A DNA stretch of 64,000 nt from Paracoccaceae bacterium (GCA_022823605.1 JAJEHS010000006.1:248001-312000), one strand, 5' to 3'. Shown: positions 24,794-34,705, counted from the first letter of the stretch. Notes: generated by a model not told the origin, from the sequence alone. A program made the numbers and translations.

Positions 24794-25478
24794 GACAAAA
24801 AATATACTCGAATTAAAAGATGTCTTTTTGATACTTAAAGGAAATGCAGGACTCGTCAATATTATCAATGGAATAAACCTAGGCGTCAACCATCGCGAAA
24901 CATTGGGCATTACAGGCCCATCTGGTTCTGGTAAATCTTCACTCTTGATGCTTATTGCAGGTCTTGAAAAGATTACCAGGGGAGAAATAATCTCGCTTGG
25001 ACACTCAATCTCCGGTATGAACGAAGACGAGCTTGCCCGTTTCCGGCGGACCAATGTTGGTGTGGTTTTTCAATCATTTCATTTAATTCCAACACTCACG
25101 GCTATCGAAAATGTTGCCATACCCCTTGAGCTGGCTGGAGACAAGGGAGCCTTTGAACGGGCCGAAGAGGAATTGATTTCGGTTGGTTTGAAGGAAAGAC
25201 TCAAGCATTACCCCTACCAACTTTCCGGAGGTGAACAACAGAGGGTTGCTCTTGCAAGGGCAAGTGTACCCCGACCTAGCCTGCTCCTGGCTGATGAACC
25301 CACCGGAAACCTTGACGCGGCCAATAGCGAAAAGGTCATTGATTTGCTATTTGACCTTAATGAAAGCAGAGGCACCACCTTGATCCTGGTAACCCATTCA
25401 AAGAATTTGGCCAATAGGTGTAATCAAGTAATCAGCCTCCAAGACGGTCAGATTGTTTCTTCGGCCCAGTTACCATAA
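24792..25478 (+). CDS. ybbA: ABC transporter ATP-binding protein YbbA (LolD-like)
   Basis: The 228-residue ATPase of a MacB/LolCDE-type (type VII) ABC system. Seen: Walker A GPSGSGKSS near residue 42, Q-loop VVFQSFHLIPT, signature LSGGEQQRVALARA, and Walker B LLLADEPTGNLDA. The start ATG at 24792 is embedded in CATG with the tesA start on the other strand. The frame upstream lacks homology. The partner permease begins 1 base after the stop. Relatives act on membrane lipids or lipoproteins rather than importing solutes. Confidence 0.92.
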   Translation: MTKNILELKDVFLILKGNAGLVNIINGINLGVNHRETLGITGPSGSGKSSLLMLIAGLEKITRGEIISLGHSISGMNEDELARFRRTNVGVVFQSFHLIPTLTAIENVAIPLELAGDKGAFERAEEELISVGLKERLKHYPYQLSGGEQQRVALARASVPRPSLLLADEPTGNLDAANSEKVIDLLFDLNESRGTTLILVTHSKNLANRCNQVISLQDGQIVSSAQLP

Positions 25479-25479
25479 A

Positions 25480-28011
25480 ATGAACCTGCTCACGTCATTA
25501 AGAATCGCCTTGCGGGAACTCAGGGGTGGAGTTAGAAAATTCCGCATACTTGTAGTTTGTCTGGCACTAGGTGTAGCTTCAGTTACTGCCATTGGTTTGG
25601 TTCAATCTGGAATTGAACAAAGTCTGGAAGAACAGGGGGCAACAATTTTGGGCGGCGATATCGAGATGGAATTCACCTATCGATATGCCAATCCAAAGGA
25701 AAAAATGTGGATGGAGGAAAACGCATCCAGAATTTCCGAAATTGTCGAGTTTCGATCTTTGGCCGTGGCCAAAAAAGATGGCGTAACGGAACGTACCCTG
25801 ACCCAGATAAAGGCAGTTGACAACGCCTATCCCCTTTACGGAACATTGAGTCTCGATGGGGATATTACCCTGGCAGAAGCCTTCAAGCCCGTCAATGGTA
25901 TCCCGGGAGCAGTGATGCACAAGGCACTTGTTGAGAGGCTTGGGTTAAAGGCAGGTTCGGAATTCAGGCTTGGTTTCAATACCTTTATGCTTAATGGGGT
26001 CATACTTCAGGAACCGGATGAAACCGGTGGAAATTTCTCACTCGGGCCAAGGACCATGGTCCTGCTGAAAGATTTGGAAAATTCAGGGTTGATCAATGAA
26101 GGTACGCTATTTTCCTCAAGATACAGGATGACCATACCTGAAAATTCGGATATTGATGATCTGAGGGCTGATGCCGAGACCGTGCTGGGTACGACTTTTT
26201 CCTGGCGTGACAAAAGGAACGGTGCGCCTGGAATTCAGGAACTGGTTGGTCGGGTAGGTGCATTCCTGACCTTGGTTGGATTGGCTGGATTGGTCGTTGG
26301 AGGCATTGGTATATCCTTGACTGTTTCAACTTATCTGGAAACCAAAACCAAGGTAATTGCCACCTTGAAAACCCTTGGTGCAGACCAGTTGACGATTTTT
26401 TTCATTTACCTCTTCCAAGTAATGGTCCTGATAGTTATTGGAATCGTGTTTGGTTTGCTCATAGGCATTCTGATACCCTACCTGTTGGAATCAGTTTTAT
26501 CTGAATTCCTGCCCGTTCCGTTCAACTTTCAAATCCATCTGGCAGATCTTCTGGAAGCTTCTTTCTACGGATTGTTGATTGGATTGATATTTTCCATATG
26601 GTCATTGGCCAAATCTTGCGATATCAAACCTGGAGCCTTGTATAGGGAAGCAGTAATCAACCCTTGGAAGATTAGGGTCATGCCCTACGGGATTATTCTG
26701 GCCGTGCTAATCATCCTCTTTGTTGCTTCGGCATCAATATTTTCAGGAATTCCTCGGTTGACGTTATATATTTCAGGTGGCATTGCTGGTACCCTGGTAG
26801 CTTTGGGATTAATTGCTCAAGCCTCCAAATACCTGTCCTTCCAGTTGGGACACTCGAAAATGGTAAGGGGCAAAATCTCGCTGGGGTTGGCCCTGAGGTC
26901 AATAGGTGAAACAGGCAATGGTGTCATTTCCCTAACCCTCGCATTGGGTCTTGGTTTATCCGTATTGGCTTCAATCGGTCAAATTTCCAACAATCTGCTG
27001 AGAAACATTACCGGGGACATTCCGGAAATTGCCCCTTCATTTTTTGTTATTGACATCCAGAATCAGGACATTGAACATTTGCGCGAAATGGTTTTGGCTT
27101 TTCCAAGTGTTTCAAAAATGGAATCGGCACCAATGCTTCGGGGCATCATTACCGAAATCAATGGCCTCCCCTCCCGTGAAATCTCCGGAGACCATTGGGT
27201 CCTTGAAGGTGACCGCGGAATTACCTATTCAAGTGGACTTCCGGAAAATACTGTTGTTACCGAAGGATCGTGGTGGGAAGAAGGTTATGACGGCCCTCCC
27301 TTGGTGAGTTTTGCCGAGGAGGAAGGCAAGGAACTTGGTCTCCAACTCGGGGATTATATAACACTTAATGTACTAGGTCGTGACATCGAGGCCGAAATAG
27401 TCAATTTCCGGAGTGTTGATTTTTCAACTGTTGGACTTGGTTTCATCCTATCAATGAATCCGAGTGCCTTGGCTGGTGCACCCCACACCCATATAGCTAC
27501 CATTTATGCCGATCCTGAGAGCGAAGAAGAATTGTTTGACAGTATCACCTCAACCTACCCGAGTATCACGGTCATATCAGTATCAGAGGGCATTGCCAAT
27601 GTTGCAAGAATAATTTCGGGGCTCGGTTCTGCCATAATTTATGCTTCAAGTATTACACTTTTATTGGGATTCGTCGTATTGTTGGGCGCATCAGCCAGTT
27701 CAGTTGCAGCAAGGGTGTATGAATCGGCTATTTTGAAAGTCATTGGTGCAACGCGAAGAACCCTTATGCTAAGCCTTACCCTGAGATCAATCATATTGGG
27801 TCTATCGGCTAGCATGGTTGCTTTTTTTGCAGGAATTACCGGTGGATGGGCCGTCATGAAATATGTTTTACAGGCTTCCTACATGATTGAACCCATTTCA
27901 GGACTGATGATTGTTTTGGGAGGTGCTTTCATGTCATTGGTAGCCAGCTTGTTCTACTTTTCCCAACCCTTGAACACTAAACCCTCGACCATCCTGTACA
28001 ATCGAGATTGA
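25480..28011 (+). CDS. ybbP: FtsX-family ABC permease YbbP
   Basis: An 843-residue permease with two FtsX-like modules and about ten membrane helices. One hydrophobic helix near the N-terminus is followed by a long periplasmic domain. Three helices follow at about 260-370 (VGGIGISLTVSTYLETKTKVIATLKTLG spans one, interrupted here by the typical cytoplasmic loop), then paired central helices and a second repeat at about 710-835. Start chosen at ATG 25480, just after the ybbA stop; the longer frame from 25453 overlaps ybbA. It works with YbbA, and with TesA nearby suggests a role in lipid or lipoprotein handling at the cell envelope. Confidence 0.9.
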   Translation: MNLLTSLRIALRELRGGVRKFRILVVCLALGVASVTAIGLVQSGIEQSLEEQGATILGGDIEMEFTYRYANPKEKMWMEENASRISEIVEFRSLAVAKKDGVTERTLTQIKAVDNAYPLYGTLSLDGDITLAEAFKPVNGIPGAVMHKALVERLGLKAGSEFRLGFNTFMLNGVILQEPDETGGNFSLGPRTMVLLKDLENSGLINEGTLFSSRYRMTIPENSDIDDLRADAETVLGTTFSWRDKRNGAPGIQELVGRVGAFLTLVGLAGLVVGGIGISLTVSTYLETKTKVIATLKTLGADQLTIFFIYLFQVMVLIVIGIVFGLLIGILIPYLLESVLSEFLPVPFNFQIHLADLLEASFYGLLIGLIFSIWSLAKSCDIKPGALYREAVINPWKIRVMPYGIILAVLIILFVASASIFSGIPRLTLYISGGIAGTLVALGLIAQASKYLSFQLGHSKMVRGKISLGLALRSIGETGNGVISLTLALGLGLSVLASIGQISNNLLRNITGDIPEIAPSFFVIDIQNQDIEHLREMVLAFPSVSKMESAPMLRGIITEINGLPSREISGDHWVLEGDRGITYSSGLPENTVVTEGSWWEEGYDGPPLVSFAEEEGKELGLQLGDYITLNVLGRDIEAEIVNFRSVDFSTVGLGFILSMNPSALAGAPHTHIATIYADPESEEELFDSITSTYPSITVISVSEGIANVARIISGLGSAIIYASSITLLLGFVVLLGASASSVAARVYESAILKVIGATRRTLMLSLTLRSIILGLSASMVAFFAGITGGWAVMKYVLQASYMIEPISGLMIVLGGAFMSLVASLFYFSQPLNTKPSTILYNRD

Positions 28012-28047
28012 ACTGTTGGGTCCGTGCACCATGAAGATTGATTATTG

Positions 28048-28575
28048 ATGACACTTACCTTCAACGCATTGGATATCGAGACAGCCAATCAATATCCGGA
28101 AAGCATATGTCAAATCGGTATTGCCCATTTCTACAATGGATCTATCATTGATACCTGGTCAACCCTTGTCAATCCAAAGACTACCTTTCATTATCAAAAC
28201 ATAAGGGTTCACGGGATTAGACCTGAAATGGTACTGGGGAAACCCGATTTCATGGAAATCCAGGAAGAATTGCAACAAAGGTTGGATGGTACAATTATCG
28301 TCAGCCATACCTCATTTGATCAGGGGGTAATGAATCGGGCTGCAGATTTTTATGGTATCCCGAGATTGAATGCCACTTGGTTGGATAGTTGCAAAATTGC
28401 CCGCAAGGTCTGGCATTCTGATCGGCAAGGTGAGAGTTTTGGCCTGAAATCCCTTGCTGACTGGCTGGGCATTAACTTCAAGCACCACGATGCTTTGGAA
28501 GATGCCATTACTGCTGGCAAGATCACCCTTCTGGCTAGTCAGCATTCGGGAATGAATCTGGACCAGTTAAAATAA
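28048..28575 (+). CDS. DnaQ-like 3'-5' exonuclease
   Basis: A 175-residue protein of the DEDDh exonuclease superfamily. Seen: NALDIETA at the N-terminus (Asp9, Glu11), a middle VSHTSFDQGVMNRAA with the second Asp, and HHDALEDA near the C-terminus carrying His and Asp. It is a free-standing domain without a BRCT or polymerase part, so it is a proofreading- or repair-type nuclease rather than the main replicase epsilon subunit (usually longer). Start at ATG 28048; the TTG one codon earlier is unnecessary. It lies between ybbP and the convergent allA gene with no evident functional link. Confidence 0.87.
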   Translation: MTLTFNALDIETANQYPESICQIGIAHFYNGSIIDTWSTLVNPKTTFHYQNIRVHGIRPEMVLGKPDFMEIQEELQQRLDGTIIVSHTSFDQGVMNRAADFYGIPRLNATWLDSCKIARKVWHSDRQGESFGLKSLADWLGINFKHHDALEDAITAGKITLLASQHSGMNLDQLK

Positions 28576-28594
28576 ATTCACTCCTCCAAGATAT

Positions 28595-29095
28595 TTACCG
28601 TAAAACCTTCCAGTAATGAGGGTATAGATATTCCTCCAGGTTTACCTTGGGACCAATCCAGTCAATAACCAGGAATTTTCCTGAACCCTGTATGGGAGTC
28701 AACACCCCGTGCCAAGTTCCCCTGTGGAAATTTATCCCCTGGTATTTACCAGTTATAAAGGCTTTGGGAGTTCCCGGTACCCCATCCCGGTCTGGTGCCA
28801 CGATGACCAAGAATGGTTCGTTGTCCATGGGCAAAAAGAATTGACAACCATGGGGATGTCTTTCTACGAGATTGAACTCGTAGGGAATCGTTCTTATAGA
28901 AGATTCAAATATGCTGATGCCCATTCTTCCATCAGGATCATGGTCCAAATTTGCTAAATCATTGAAACGAAGACACTGTCCCTGGTTGATGGTTAGCGGT
29001 TCAACCGTATTCAATTGAATAATTTCACCAAAGTGTTGGAATTTTTTATCACTAATCAAATTAGCTTTGATTTCTATAATTTCACTGACCATCAT
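28595..29095 (-). CDS. allA: Ureidoglycolate lyase (AllA)
   Basis: A 166-residue cupin-like enzyme that splits ureidoglycolate into glyoxylate and urea, the last step of allantoin breakdown. Seen: FGEIIQL near residue 21, VERHPHGCQFFLPM near 78, the family's signature histidine region, FLVIVAPD near 94, and NFHRGTWHGVLTPI near 122, containing the conserved HRGTWH. It is the last gene of the puuE-uraD, allE, allA operon, 73 bases after allE. Confidence 0.92.
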   Translation of the reverse strand: MMVSEIIEIKANLISDKKFQHFGEIIQLNTVEPLTINQGQCLRFNDLANLDHDPDGRMGISIFESSIRTIPYEFNLVERHPHGCQFFLPMDNEPFLVIVAPDRDGVPGTPKAFITGKYQGINFHRGTWHGVLTPIQGSGKFLVIDWIGPKVNLEEYLYPHYWKVLR

Positions 29096-29168
29096 AATCC
29101 ATTCAGCATAAATTCAGGATTGTCTCAATGTATTCCGTCTCAACAATTACCTTCTGATTTCCCAAGGA

Positions 29169-29987
29169 TCAGAGGCGTGGATGACGGTTGACATCCTTAT
29201 AAAGGAGATAGCGGAATTGGTTAGGACCACCAGCATAGCATGCCTGGGGGCAAAATGCCCTAAGGGCCAGATAATCTCCTGCCTCGACTTCCACCCAGTC
29301 ATTGTTGAGATTATACACCCCTTTGCCCTGCAAGATATAAATTCCATGCTCCATCGGGTGGGTTTCCAAAAAGGGAATGGAACCTCCTGGCTCGAAGGAA
29401 ACGATGTTGACATGCATATCGTGGGAAATATCATCTGGGTCGACAAAGCGTTGGGTAAACCAGGTCCCATTCGAATTGGCCATGGGTTCAGGTACAACTT
29501 CACGGTCGTGGGAAATGAAAAAATCAGGTGGTGAAACACCATCAATGAAATCGTATCTTTTCCGTATCCAGTGAAAATTGCCAACCTTGTTACCCACATT
29601 TCTGAGTGACCATTCAGAATCAGGTGGCAAATAGACGTAATTACCTGATTCCAGGTTAAAGAGTTCATCACCATTTAGGCGAAGAGCAAATTCCCCTTCG
29701 GTAATAAATAGGATTGCTTCACATTCTGAATCCGGTTCGGCATTCGGACTGCCTCCTCCTGGTTCAACTTCCATCAGGTAATGGGTAAAGGTTTGAATAA
29801 AGCCGGATTGGGGTTGGGCCAATATCCATAGCCTGGTTTCTTCCCAATATGGAAGATTACTCGTAACAATATCTGTCAATGATCTTGCCGGGATTACCAA
29901 ATAGGCATTGGTTGACATAGCCCGGTCGGTGGTCAATTCCATCTGGGGCGGAAGACCGCCAATTGGATTGAAATAGTCCCCCTTCAT
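29169..29987 (-). CDS. allE: (S)-ureidoglycine aminohydrolase (AllE/YlbA), bicupin
   Basis: A 272-residue bicupin that releases ammonia from ureidoglycine to give (S)-ureidoglycolate. Seen: an N-terminal GGLPPQMELTTDRA; the first cupin with HYLMEVEPGGGS and EAILFITEGEF; the second cupin with VNIVSFEPGGSIPFLETHPMEHGIY split over two blocks (His and Glu ligands); and VWVEAGDYLALRAF-like closing strands. Start at ATG 29987, one base after the stop of the preceding fusion gene; the TTG at 30005 lies inside that gene. It follows the allantoinase gene as expected for purine catabolism, although the intermediate step (allantoate amidohydrolase) is not encoded here. Confidence 0.92.
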   Translation of the reverse strand: MKGDYFNPIGGLPPQMELTTDRAMSTNAYLVIPARSLTDIVTSNLPYWEETRLWILAQPQSGFIQTFTHYLMEVEPGGGSPNAEPDSECEAILFITEGEFALRLNGDELFNLESGNYVYLPPDSEWSLRNVGNKVGNFHWIRKRYDFIDGVSPPDFFISHDREVVPEPMANSNGTWFTQRFVDPDDISHDMHVNIVSFEPGGSIPFLETHPMEHGIYILQGKGVYNLNNDWVEVEAGDYLALRAFCPQACYAGGPNQFRYLLYKDVNRHPRL

Positions 29988-29988
29988 T

Positions 29989-31410
29989 CTAATCTCCCCG
30001 ATCAAATATCTCTTTTATCCTGTACCAGGCTATTCTTTCAACCTGATGACAGGCTTCCCTGAATTCCACCTCCCTGGAACGATTTATCCGTTTTTCGATT
30101 TCCAGAAAAATGGTTCTTTTGTCATAATCCTTGACTGCAATAATATATGGAAATCCAAACTTTTTCAGATACTGACCATTCAAGTCATCAAGTTTCTGCC
30201 CTTCTTTTTCTTTCAATTGATCCAGTCCTCTGGAATGTTGTTCGCTTTTTGAAGATGAACCAAGTTTCCCGCTTTTTGCTGCCTTGCCAGCCAATTCGGG
30301 GTGTTTGTTCAGGATGATCAGTTTTTCTTCCTCCGAACTAGCCCTCAACACCTGACAAAAAGCACTGTGAATTCCCTCCGGACAATCGTGTGCCGGACCC
30401 AATTCCAAGTTATAGGCCTTTTCGGCTACCCATGGGGAATGCTCGATTATTCCTCCGAAGATTTTGATGAAATCCTTTTTGGGCAGAGAAGTAGGCTTGA
30501 GCGACAATTGTGGTGGATAGTGTCGGGTCCAGTGTCTGGCTATCTCAAGCCTTGTTGGTGTCCAGACCTTGTCCTTGCCATCGATGTATTCCATAAACCG
30601 AAGCAATCCTGACATTCTTCCGGGTCTACCTATCAATCGACAATGCAATCCAATGGACATCATTTTTGGAAATCCATCCATTCCTTCCCGGTATAGAACA
30701 TCAAAACTGTCCTTGAGATAGGTGAAAAAATCCATTCCCGTGTTGAAGCCCTGATAGGTAGCAAACCTCATGTCATTGGCATCAAGGGTGTAAGGTACAA
30801 TTAACTGATTTTTTCCATCGATTGTTATCCAATAAGGCAAATCATCCGCATAACTGTCCGATACATATTCAAAACCTCCCTCTTCCGTAGCCAATCGGAT
30901 GGTGTTCATGGAGCATCTTCCGGTATACCATCCTAGAGGTCGATTGCCGATAACACGCTCATGTAGGGCAATGGCCTCTTCCATATGCGCCCGTTCCTCT
31001 TCAATCGGAAAATCCTTGTACTCAATCCACTTCAAGCCATGACTGGCGATCTCCCAATCGGCCTCTTTCATGGAAGCCACCTGTTCAGGAGACCGTGCCA
31101 GAGCCGTAGCCACTCCATACACAGTTACAGGTATATTGGCTTTGGTGAAGGCATTATGCAAACGCCAATAACCAGATCGTGCACCATATTCATAAATGGA
31201 CTCCATATTCCAATGCCTTTGGCCTGGCCAGGGAGATATTCCAACAATTTCCGAAAGGAATGCTTCTGAAGCTTCGTCACCATGTAGAAGGCAATTTTCT
31301 CCGCCTTCTTCATAATTGATGACAAATTGAACGGCAATTTTTGCCTCATTGGGCCAGGTGATACGGATACCTTCCTTGCCATGACCCATCATGTCTCGTT
31401 CATAACGCAT
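29989..31410 (-). CDS. puuE: Fused allantoinase (PuuE) and OHCU decarboxylase (UraD)
   Basis: A 473-residue two-domain protein. Residues 1 to about 300 are a polysaccharide-deacetylase-like PuuE allantoinase: VQFVINYEEGGENCLLHGD near 30, SHGLKWIEY near 127, RPLGWYTGRCSMNT near 160. Residues from about 308 are a UraD domain, which decarboxylates 2-oxo-4-hydroxy-4-carboxy-5-ureidoimidazoline to (S)-allantoin: IFGGIIEHSPWVAEKAY, LNKHPELAGKAA, SEQHSRGLDQL, KKFGFPYIIAVKD. The protein can thus perform two consecutive steps. Start taken at the ATG at 31410 (family N-terminus MRYERD); a GTG two codons earlier is possible. It is first in the operon with allE and allA. Confidence 0.93.
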   Translation of the reverse strand: MRYERDMMGHGKEGIRITWPNEAKIAVQFVINYEEGGENCLLHGDEASEAFLSEIVGISPWPGQRHWNMESIYEYGARSGYWRLHNAFTKANIPVTVYGVATALARSPEQVASMKEADWEIASHGLKWIEYKDFPIEEERAHMEEAIALHERVIGNRPLGWYTGRCSMNTIRLATEEGGFEYVSDSYADDLPYWITIDGKNQLIVPYTLDANDMRFATYQGFNTGMDFFTYLKDSFDVLYREGMDGFPKMMSIGLHCRLIGRPGRMSGLLRFMEYIDGKDKVWTPTRLEIARHWTRHYPPQLSLKPTSLPKKDFIKIFGGIIEHSPWVAEKAYNLELGPAHDCPEGIHSAFCQVLRASSEEEKLIILNKHPELAGKAAKSGKLGSSSKSEQHSRGLDQLKEKEGQKLDDLNGQYLKKFGFPYIIAVKDYDKRTIFLEIEKRINRSREVEFREACHQVERIAWYRIKEIFDRGD

Positions 31411-31876
31411 GGACACCTAAAATTTTAAAACCAACAGAAACCACAAAATTACCAATTTCGTCCTTTTTACCGTTTTGTATTTTCAGGAATTTTAATAAAA
31501 GTGAATTTTCCTCGAAAATGCAAATCAGCCAAATTCAACATTTTCGATTTTACAGGGATTTTGCTTTTTTTTTACCGATTTCAAAAATTAGACGATTCTT
31601 GTTTCTTAATTCATTTTTTTGAATATTCCGATTGTCTAAAGTGTCCCCATTCGAAACAATTGCAGATAATGAGAATTGGTTCATGTATTACTTTTTCACC
31701 CTGTTAGTGTATTTTACCCGTTTTGAGGTAATTGTGAATAAGAGTGGCTTTGTTTCATTTTCGTCCATGATAAATTCACTTTTCCGATGAATTCCGAATA
31801 GAATCTACGGCAATTTCTGAAACTAGGTGTTAAACTCGAATTGATTAGCCAAGGTAAATTTACAAAGGAAACAATA
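31411..31876. other. AT-rich divergent spacer between puuE-uraD and glnD
   Basis: These 466 bases have no convincing gene. They contain long T-runs (for example near 31565-31573) and low-complexity AT stretches and should hold the promoters of both the purine operon and glnD. A 68-codon plus frame at 31501-31707 has low-complexity, non-protein-like composition and was rejected. The glnD ribosome site AAGGAA sits about 8 bases before its ATG. Confidence 0.5.
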
Positions 31877-34705
31877 ATGAATCAGGTTGAATCCGTACAT
31901 GGCCCAGAATCAAATATTCCACATGCTGACGCCAGCAGATTAATTCTTGACCCCAAGAATATTTTTAATCCTGCAGATTTTGATAAGTATTTGGTTCCCG
32001 GTAATTATCAATCAGAAGAAATCCAAGCAATCAGAAGGAATCTGATCAAGGATTTGGTTGAGAAAACCGCTGATGGCAAGAAAAAAGTCAGAGAGGCAAA
32101 CCTTTTTGAACACTATTTGAGCCCATATTCCGCACTAAAAACAGTTCGTTCGTATTCATACATTACCGATTGTATTGTCCAGATTGCCCTGGAATTCTCA
32201 ACCAAGGTTCTTTTAGGAAAAAACAGTCCTGAAAGCAAATTTTCTGTCTTTGGTGTTGGTGGTTATGGGCGAGGAGAAATGGCTCCCCAATCGGATGTCG
32301 ATTTATTGATGTTGCTTGATGAAAAAAGCGGTGAATGGGAAAACAAGGTTATTGAGGGTGCACTTTACATTTTCTGGGATTTGAATTTAAAGGTTGGACA
32401 TTCTGTCAGAACATTGAAGGAATGTCTCCACTTTGCCAAGGGTGATCTGACCATAAGAACTGCCCTATTGGAATGTCGGCTGGTTTGGGGACCCAGTTCC
32501 ACGGAGCAGTTACTCCATGACAGATTGTGGAATGACTTGTTCAAGGGATCAGGACCAGCATTCGTTGAAGCGAAATTGGAAGAAAGAGAATCTCGGTATA
32601 AGCGGCAAGGTGGTAACAGGTATCTTCTGGAACCCAATGTCAAGGAAGCCAAAGGTGGATTGAGGGATTTACAAACCCTTTTCTGGATAGTCAAATATCT
32701 CTACAGGATCCAGGACACCTTGGAATTGGTTGGGCTGGATGTTTTATCCCTTGAGGAGTATGAAAAGTTCATCAGTGCCGAATCATTTCTATGGGCTGTA
32801 CGTTGTCAACTTCATGATTTGGCCAAGAGGCCACAGGATGTACTACATTTTGATGTCCAATTTGAAGTGGCCAAGAATCTTGGCTATGAAGACAAGGAGG
32901 GACGTCAGGCTGTTGAATACTTCATGCAGGATTACTTTGGGCATGCGACCGATGTGGGAGATCTTACCAGAATTTTATTGACCAAGCTGGAAGCCCAGCA
33001 TGTCAAGCGTGAACCGATTCTTCGTGGTTGGTTGAAGAGAGCCCGCGCCAATCTCCAATCTCATCTCCCACCCGAATACAAGGAAATCAACGGCCGATTG
33101 TCAATTGCTGATCCAGACACTTTTCTAAACGACAAACTGAATTTGCTAAGACTATTTGAAGTTGGCCTTGATACAGGATTGTTATTGCATCCTGATTCCA
33201 TGCGTTTGATTTCGTCAAACCTCCACCTTCTAGATCAAGAATTCATTGCCAATCCTGAGGCAAATAAAATATTCATGGGTTTGTTGCTGAATTATGGTAA
33301 CCCCGAACGTGTGCTCAGAAGAATGAATGAATTGGATGTTCTGGGAAGATTTATACCAGAATTCAGTAGAATTACCGCCTTGATGCAATTCAACTCCTAT
33401 CACCACTACACGGTAGATGAACATACAATCCAGTGTCTGGCATTCCTGGCCAAACTGGAAAAGGGCGAATTGAAGGAGGACCTTCCAATTGCCACCTCTA
33501 TCCTGGAAAAGGGTGTTAACAGGAGAGTTCTTTATGTTGCACTATTGTTGCATGACATTGGCAAGGGTAGCAATGCTGACCACTCTACAATCGGAGCAGA
33601 ACTAGCCAAGGATATTTCACCAAGGCTCGGGCTTGATGACAAGGAAACAGAACTTGTGGTCTGGTTGGTTAAACATCACCTTCTCATGTCTGATACTTCA
33701 CAAAAAAGGGATATAGGTGATCCAAAAACTGTAATTAACTTTGCCAAGATTGTTGGCACCAGAACAAAACTGAAACTGCTGACCGTTCTTACAGTATGTG
33801 ATATCATGGGGGTTGGACCAGGGGTCTGGAACCATTGGAAAGCTCAAATGCTCAGGGATCTATATAATTTTACCCATTCGGTAATGACTGATGGCTCAGT
33901 TAACTTTACTGCCTATTTCGATGTGGAAGAATCCAAGAAAATTGTCCTGGAAAAACTTCAAAAGCAAGATTTCGCTGATCACGATAGTGCAATAAACCGT
34001 CATGGAGACCCCTTTTGGAGAAGTTTGGCACCCGATGATCAAGTCATGTTCATCGAGTTGTTGGGTAAGGTTGAAAGTGATGAAACAATTTTTGAATTTA
34101 CCAAGGATGAAACCAGAGGTGCAACTAGGCTTTGCATGGTCAGAAAGCAGGTTCCTGATCTGTTTTCCAAATTTGCAGGAATCCTGGCCTTGCTAAATGT
34201 GAATATTGTTGACGCCAAGTCCTATTCAACTTCAGACGGGTTTTTGACAAGTGCATTTTGGCTGCAGGACCCGAATGGGAAACCATTCGAAAGTGTAAAG
34301 GTAAAGCGATTGAGTACACAGGTAAAGAAATTCACCTCTGATTTTGAATTGCTGCAAAATACATTAAGCCAACCAAATGCCCTTCAGAAACCGGTCAGGA
34401 TGAAAAAGGTAACCAAATTTACAGTACCAACGGAGATAACTTTCGATAACAAGGGTTCCGACCTGTACACCATTGTTGAAGTCGATACACAAGATAGACC
34501 TGGGCTTCTTTATGATCTTGTACGCACATTGAACAATCGGGGAATTACTGTAGTTTCTTCTGTCGTAGCGACCTATGGTGCTCAAGCTGTTGATGTATTT
34601 TATGTCAAAGACAAGTCCGGATTGAAAATTCTCTCTGACGTTAGATTGGATAATCTCAGAAAACATTTGTCGGATGCAATCAACCAAAATGGTTCTGATG
34701 ATTAA
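31877..34705 (+). CDS. glnD: Bifunctional [PII] uridylyltransferase/uridylyl-removing enzyme GlnD
   Basis: The cytoplasmic nitrogen sensor that uridylylates PII proteins when glutamine is low and deuridylylates them when it is high. It has 942 residues from the ATG at 31877, preceded by AAGGAA; a TTG at 31841 is rejected. Seen: nucleotidyltransferase motif GGYGRGEMAPQSDVDLLML (about 128-146); the central domain with NVKEAKGGLRDLQTLFW; the HD phosphohydrolase domain with LLHDIGKGSNADHS near 565; and two C-terminal ACT domains (about 745-820 and 855-930), which bind glutamine. All expected domains are present. It lies next to nitrogen-scavenging operons, a sensible but not necessarily functional association. 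Confidence 0.95.
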   Translation: MNQVESVHGPESNIPHADASRLILDPKNIFNPADFDKYLVPGNYQSEEIQAIRRNLIKDLVEKTADGKKKVREANLFEHYLSPYSALKTVRSYSYITDCIVQIALEFSTKVLLGKNSPESKFSVFGVGGYGRGEMAPQSDVDLLMLLDEKSGEWENKVIEGALYIFWDLNLKVGHSVRTLKECLHFAKGDLTIRTALLECRLVWGPSSTEQLLHDRLWNDLFKGSGPAFVEAKLEERESRYKRQGGNRYLLEPNVKEAKGGLRDLQTLFWIVKYLYRIQDTLELVGLDVLSLEEYEKFISAESFLWAVRCQLHDLAKRPQDVLHFDVQFEVAKNLGYEDKEGRQAVEYFMQDYFGHATDVGDLTRILLTKLEAQHVKREPILRGWLKRARANLQSHLPPEYKEINGRLSIADPDTFLNDKLNLLRLFEVGLDTGLLLHPDSMRLISSNLHLLDQEFIANPEANKIFMGLLLNYGNPERVLRRMNELDVLGRFIPEFSRITALMQFNSYHHYTVDEHTIQCLAFLAKLEKGELKEDLPIATSILEKGVNRRVLYVALLLHDIGKGSNADHSTIGAELAKDISPRLGLDDKETELVVWLVKHHLLMSDTSQKRDIGDPKTVINFAKIVGTRTKLKLLTVLTVCDIMGVGPGVWNHWKAQMLRDLYNFTHSVMTDGSVNFTAYFDVEESKKIVLEKLQKQDFADHDSAINRHGDPFWRSLAPDDQVMFIELLGKVESDETIFEFTKDETRGATRLCMVRKQVPDLFSKFAGILALLNVNIVDAKSYSTSDGFLTSAFWLQDPNGKPFESVKVKRLSTQVKKFTSDFELLQNTLSQPNALQKPVRMKKVTKFTVPTEITFDNKGSDLYTIVEVDTQDRPGLLYDLVRTLNNRGITVVSSVVATYGAQAVDVFYVKDKSGLKILSDVRLDNLRKHLSDAINQNGSDD

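Noticed and set aside
24794..25054. N-terminal extension of the GDSL esterase frame
   Set aside because: This part is antisense to the ybbA ATPase gene and lacks homology; the signal peptide begins at 24793.
31501..31707. A 68-codon frame in the puuE/glnD spacer
   Set aside because: Low-complexity content with poly-Phe stretches caused by T-runs, and no ribosome site.
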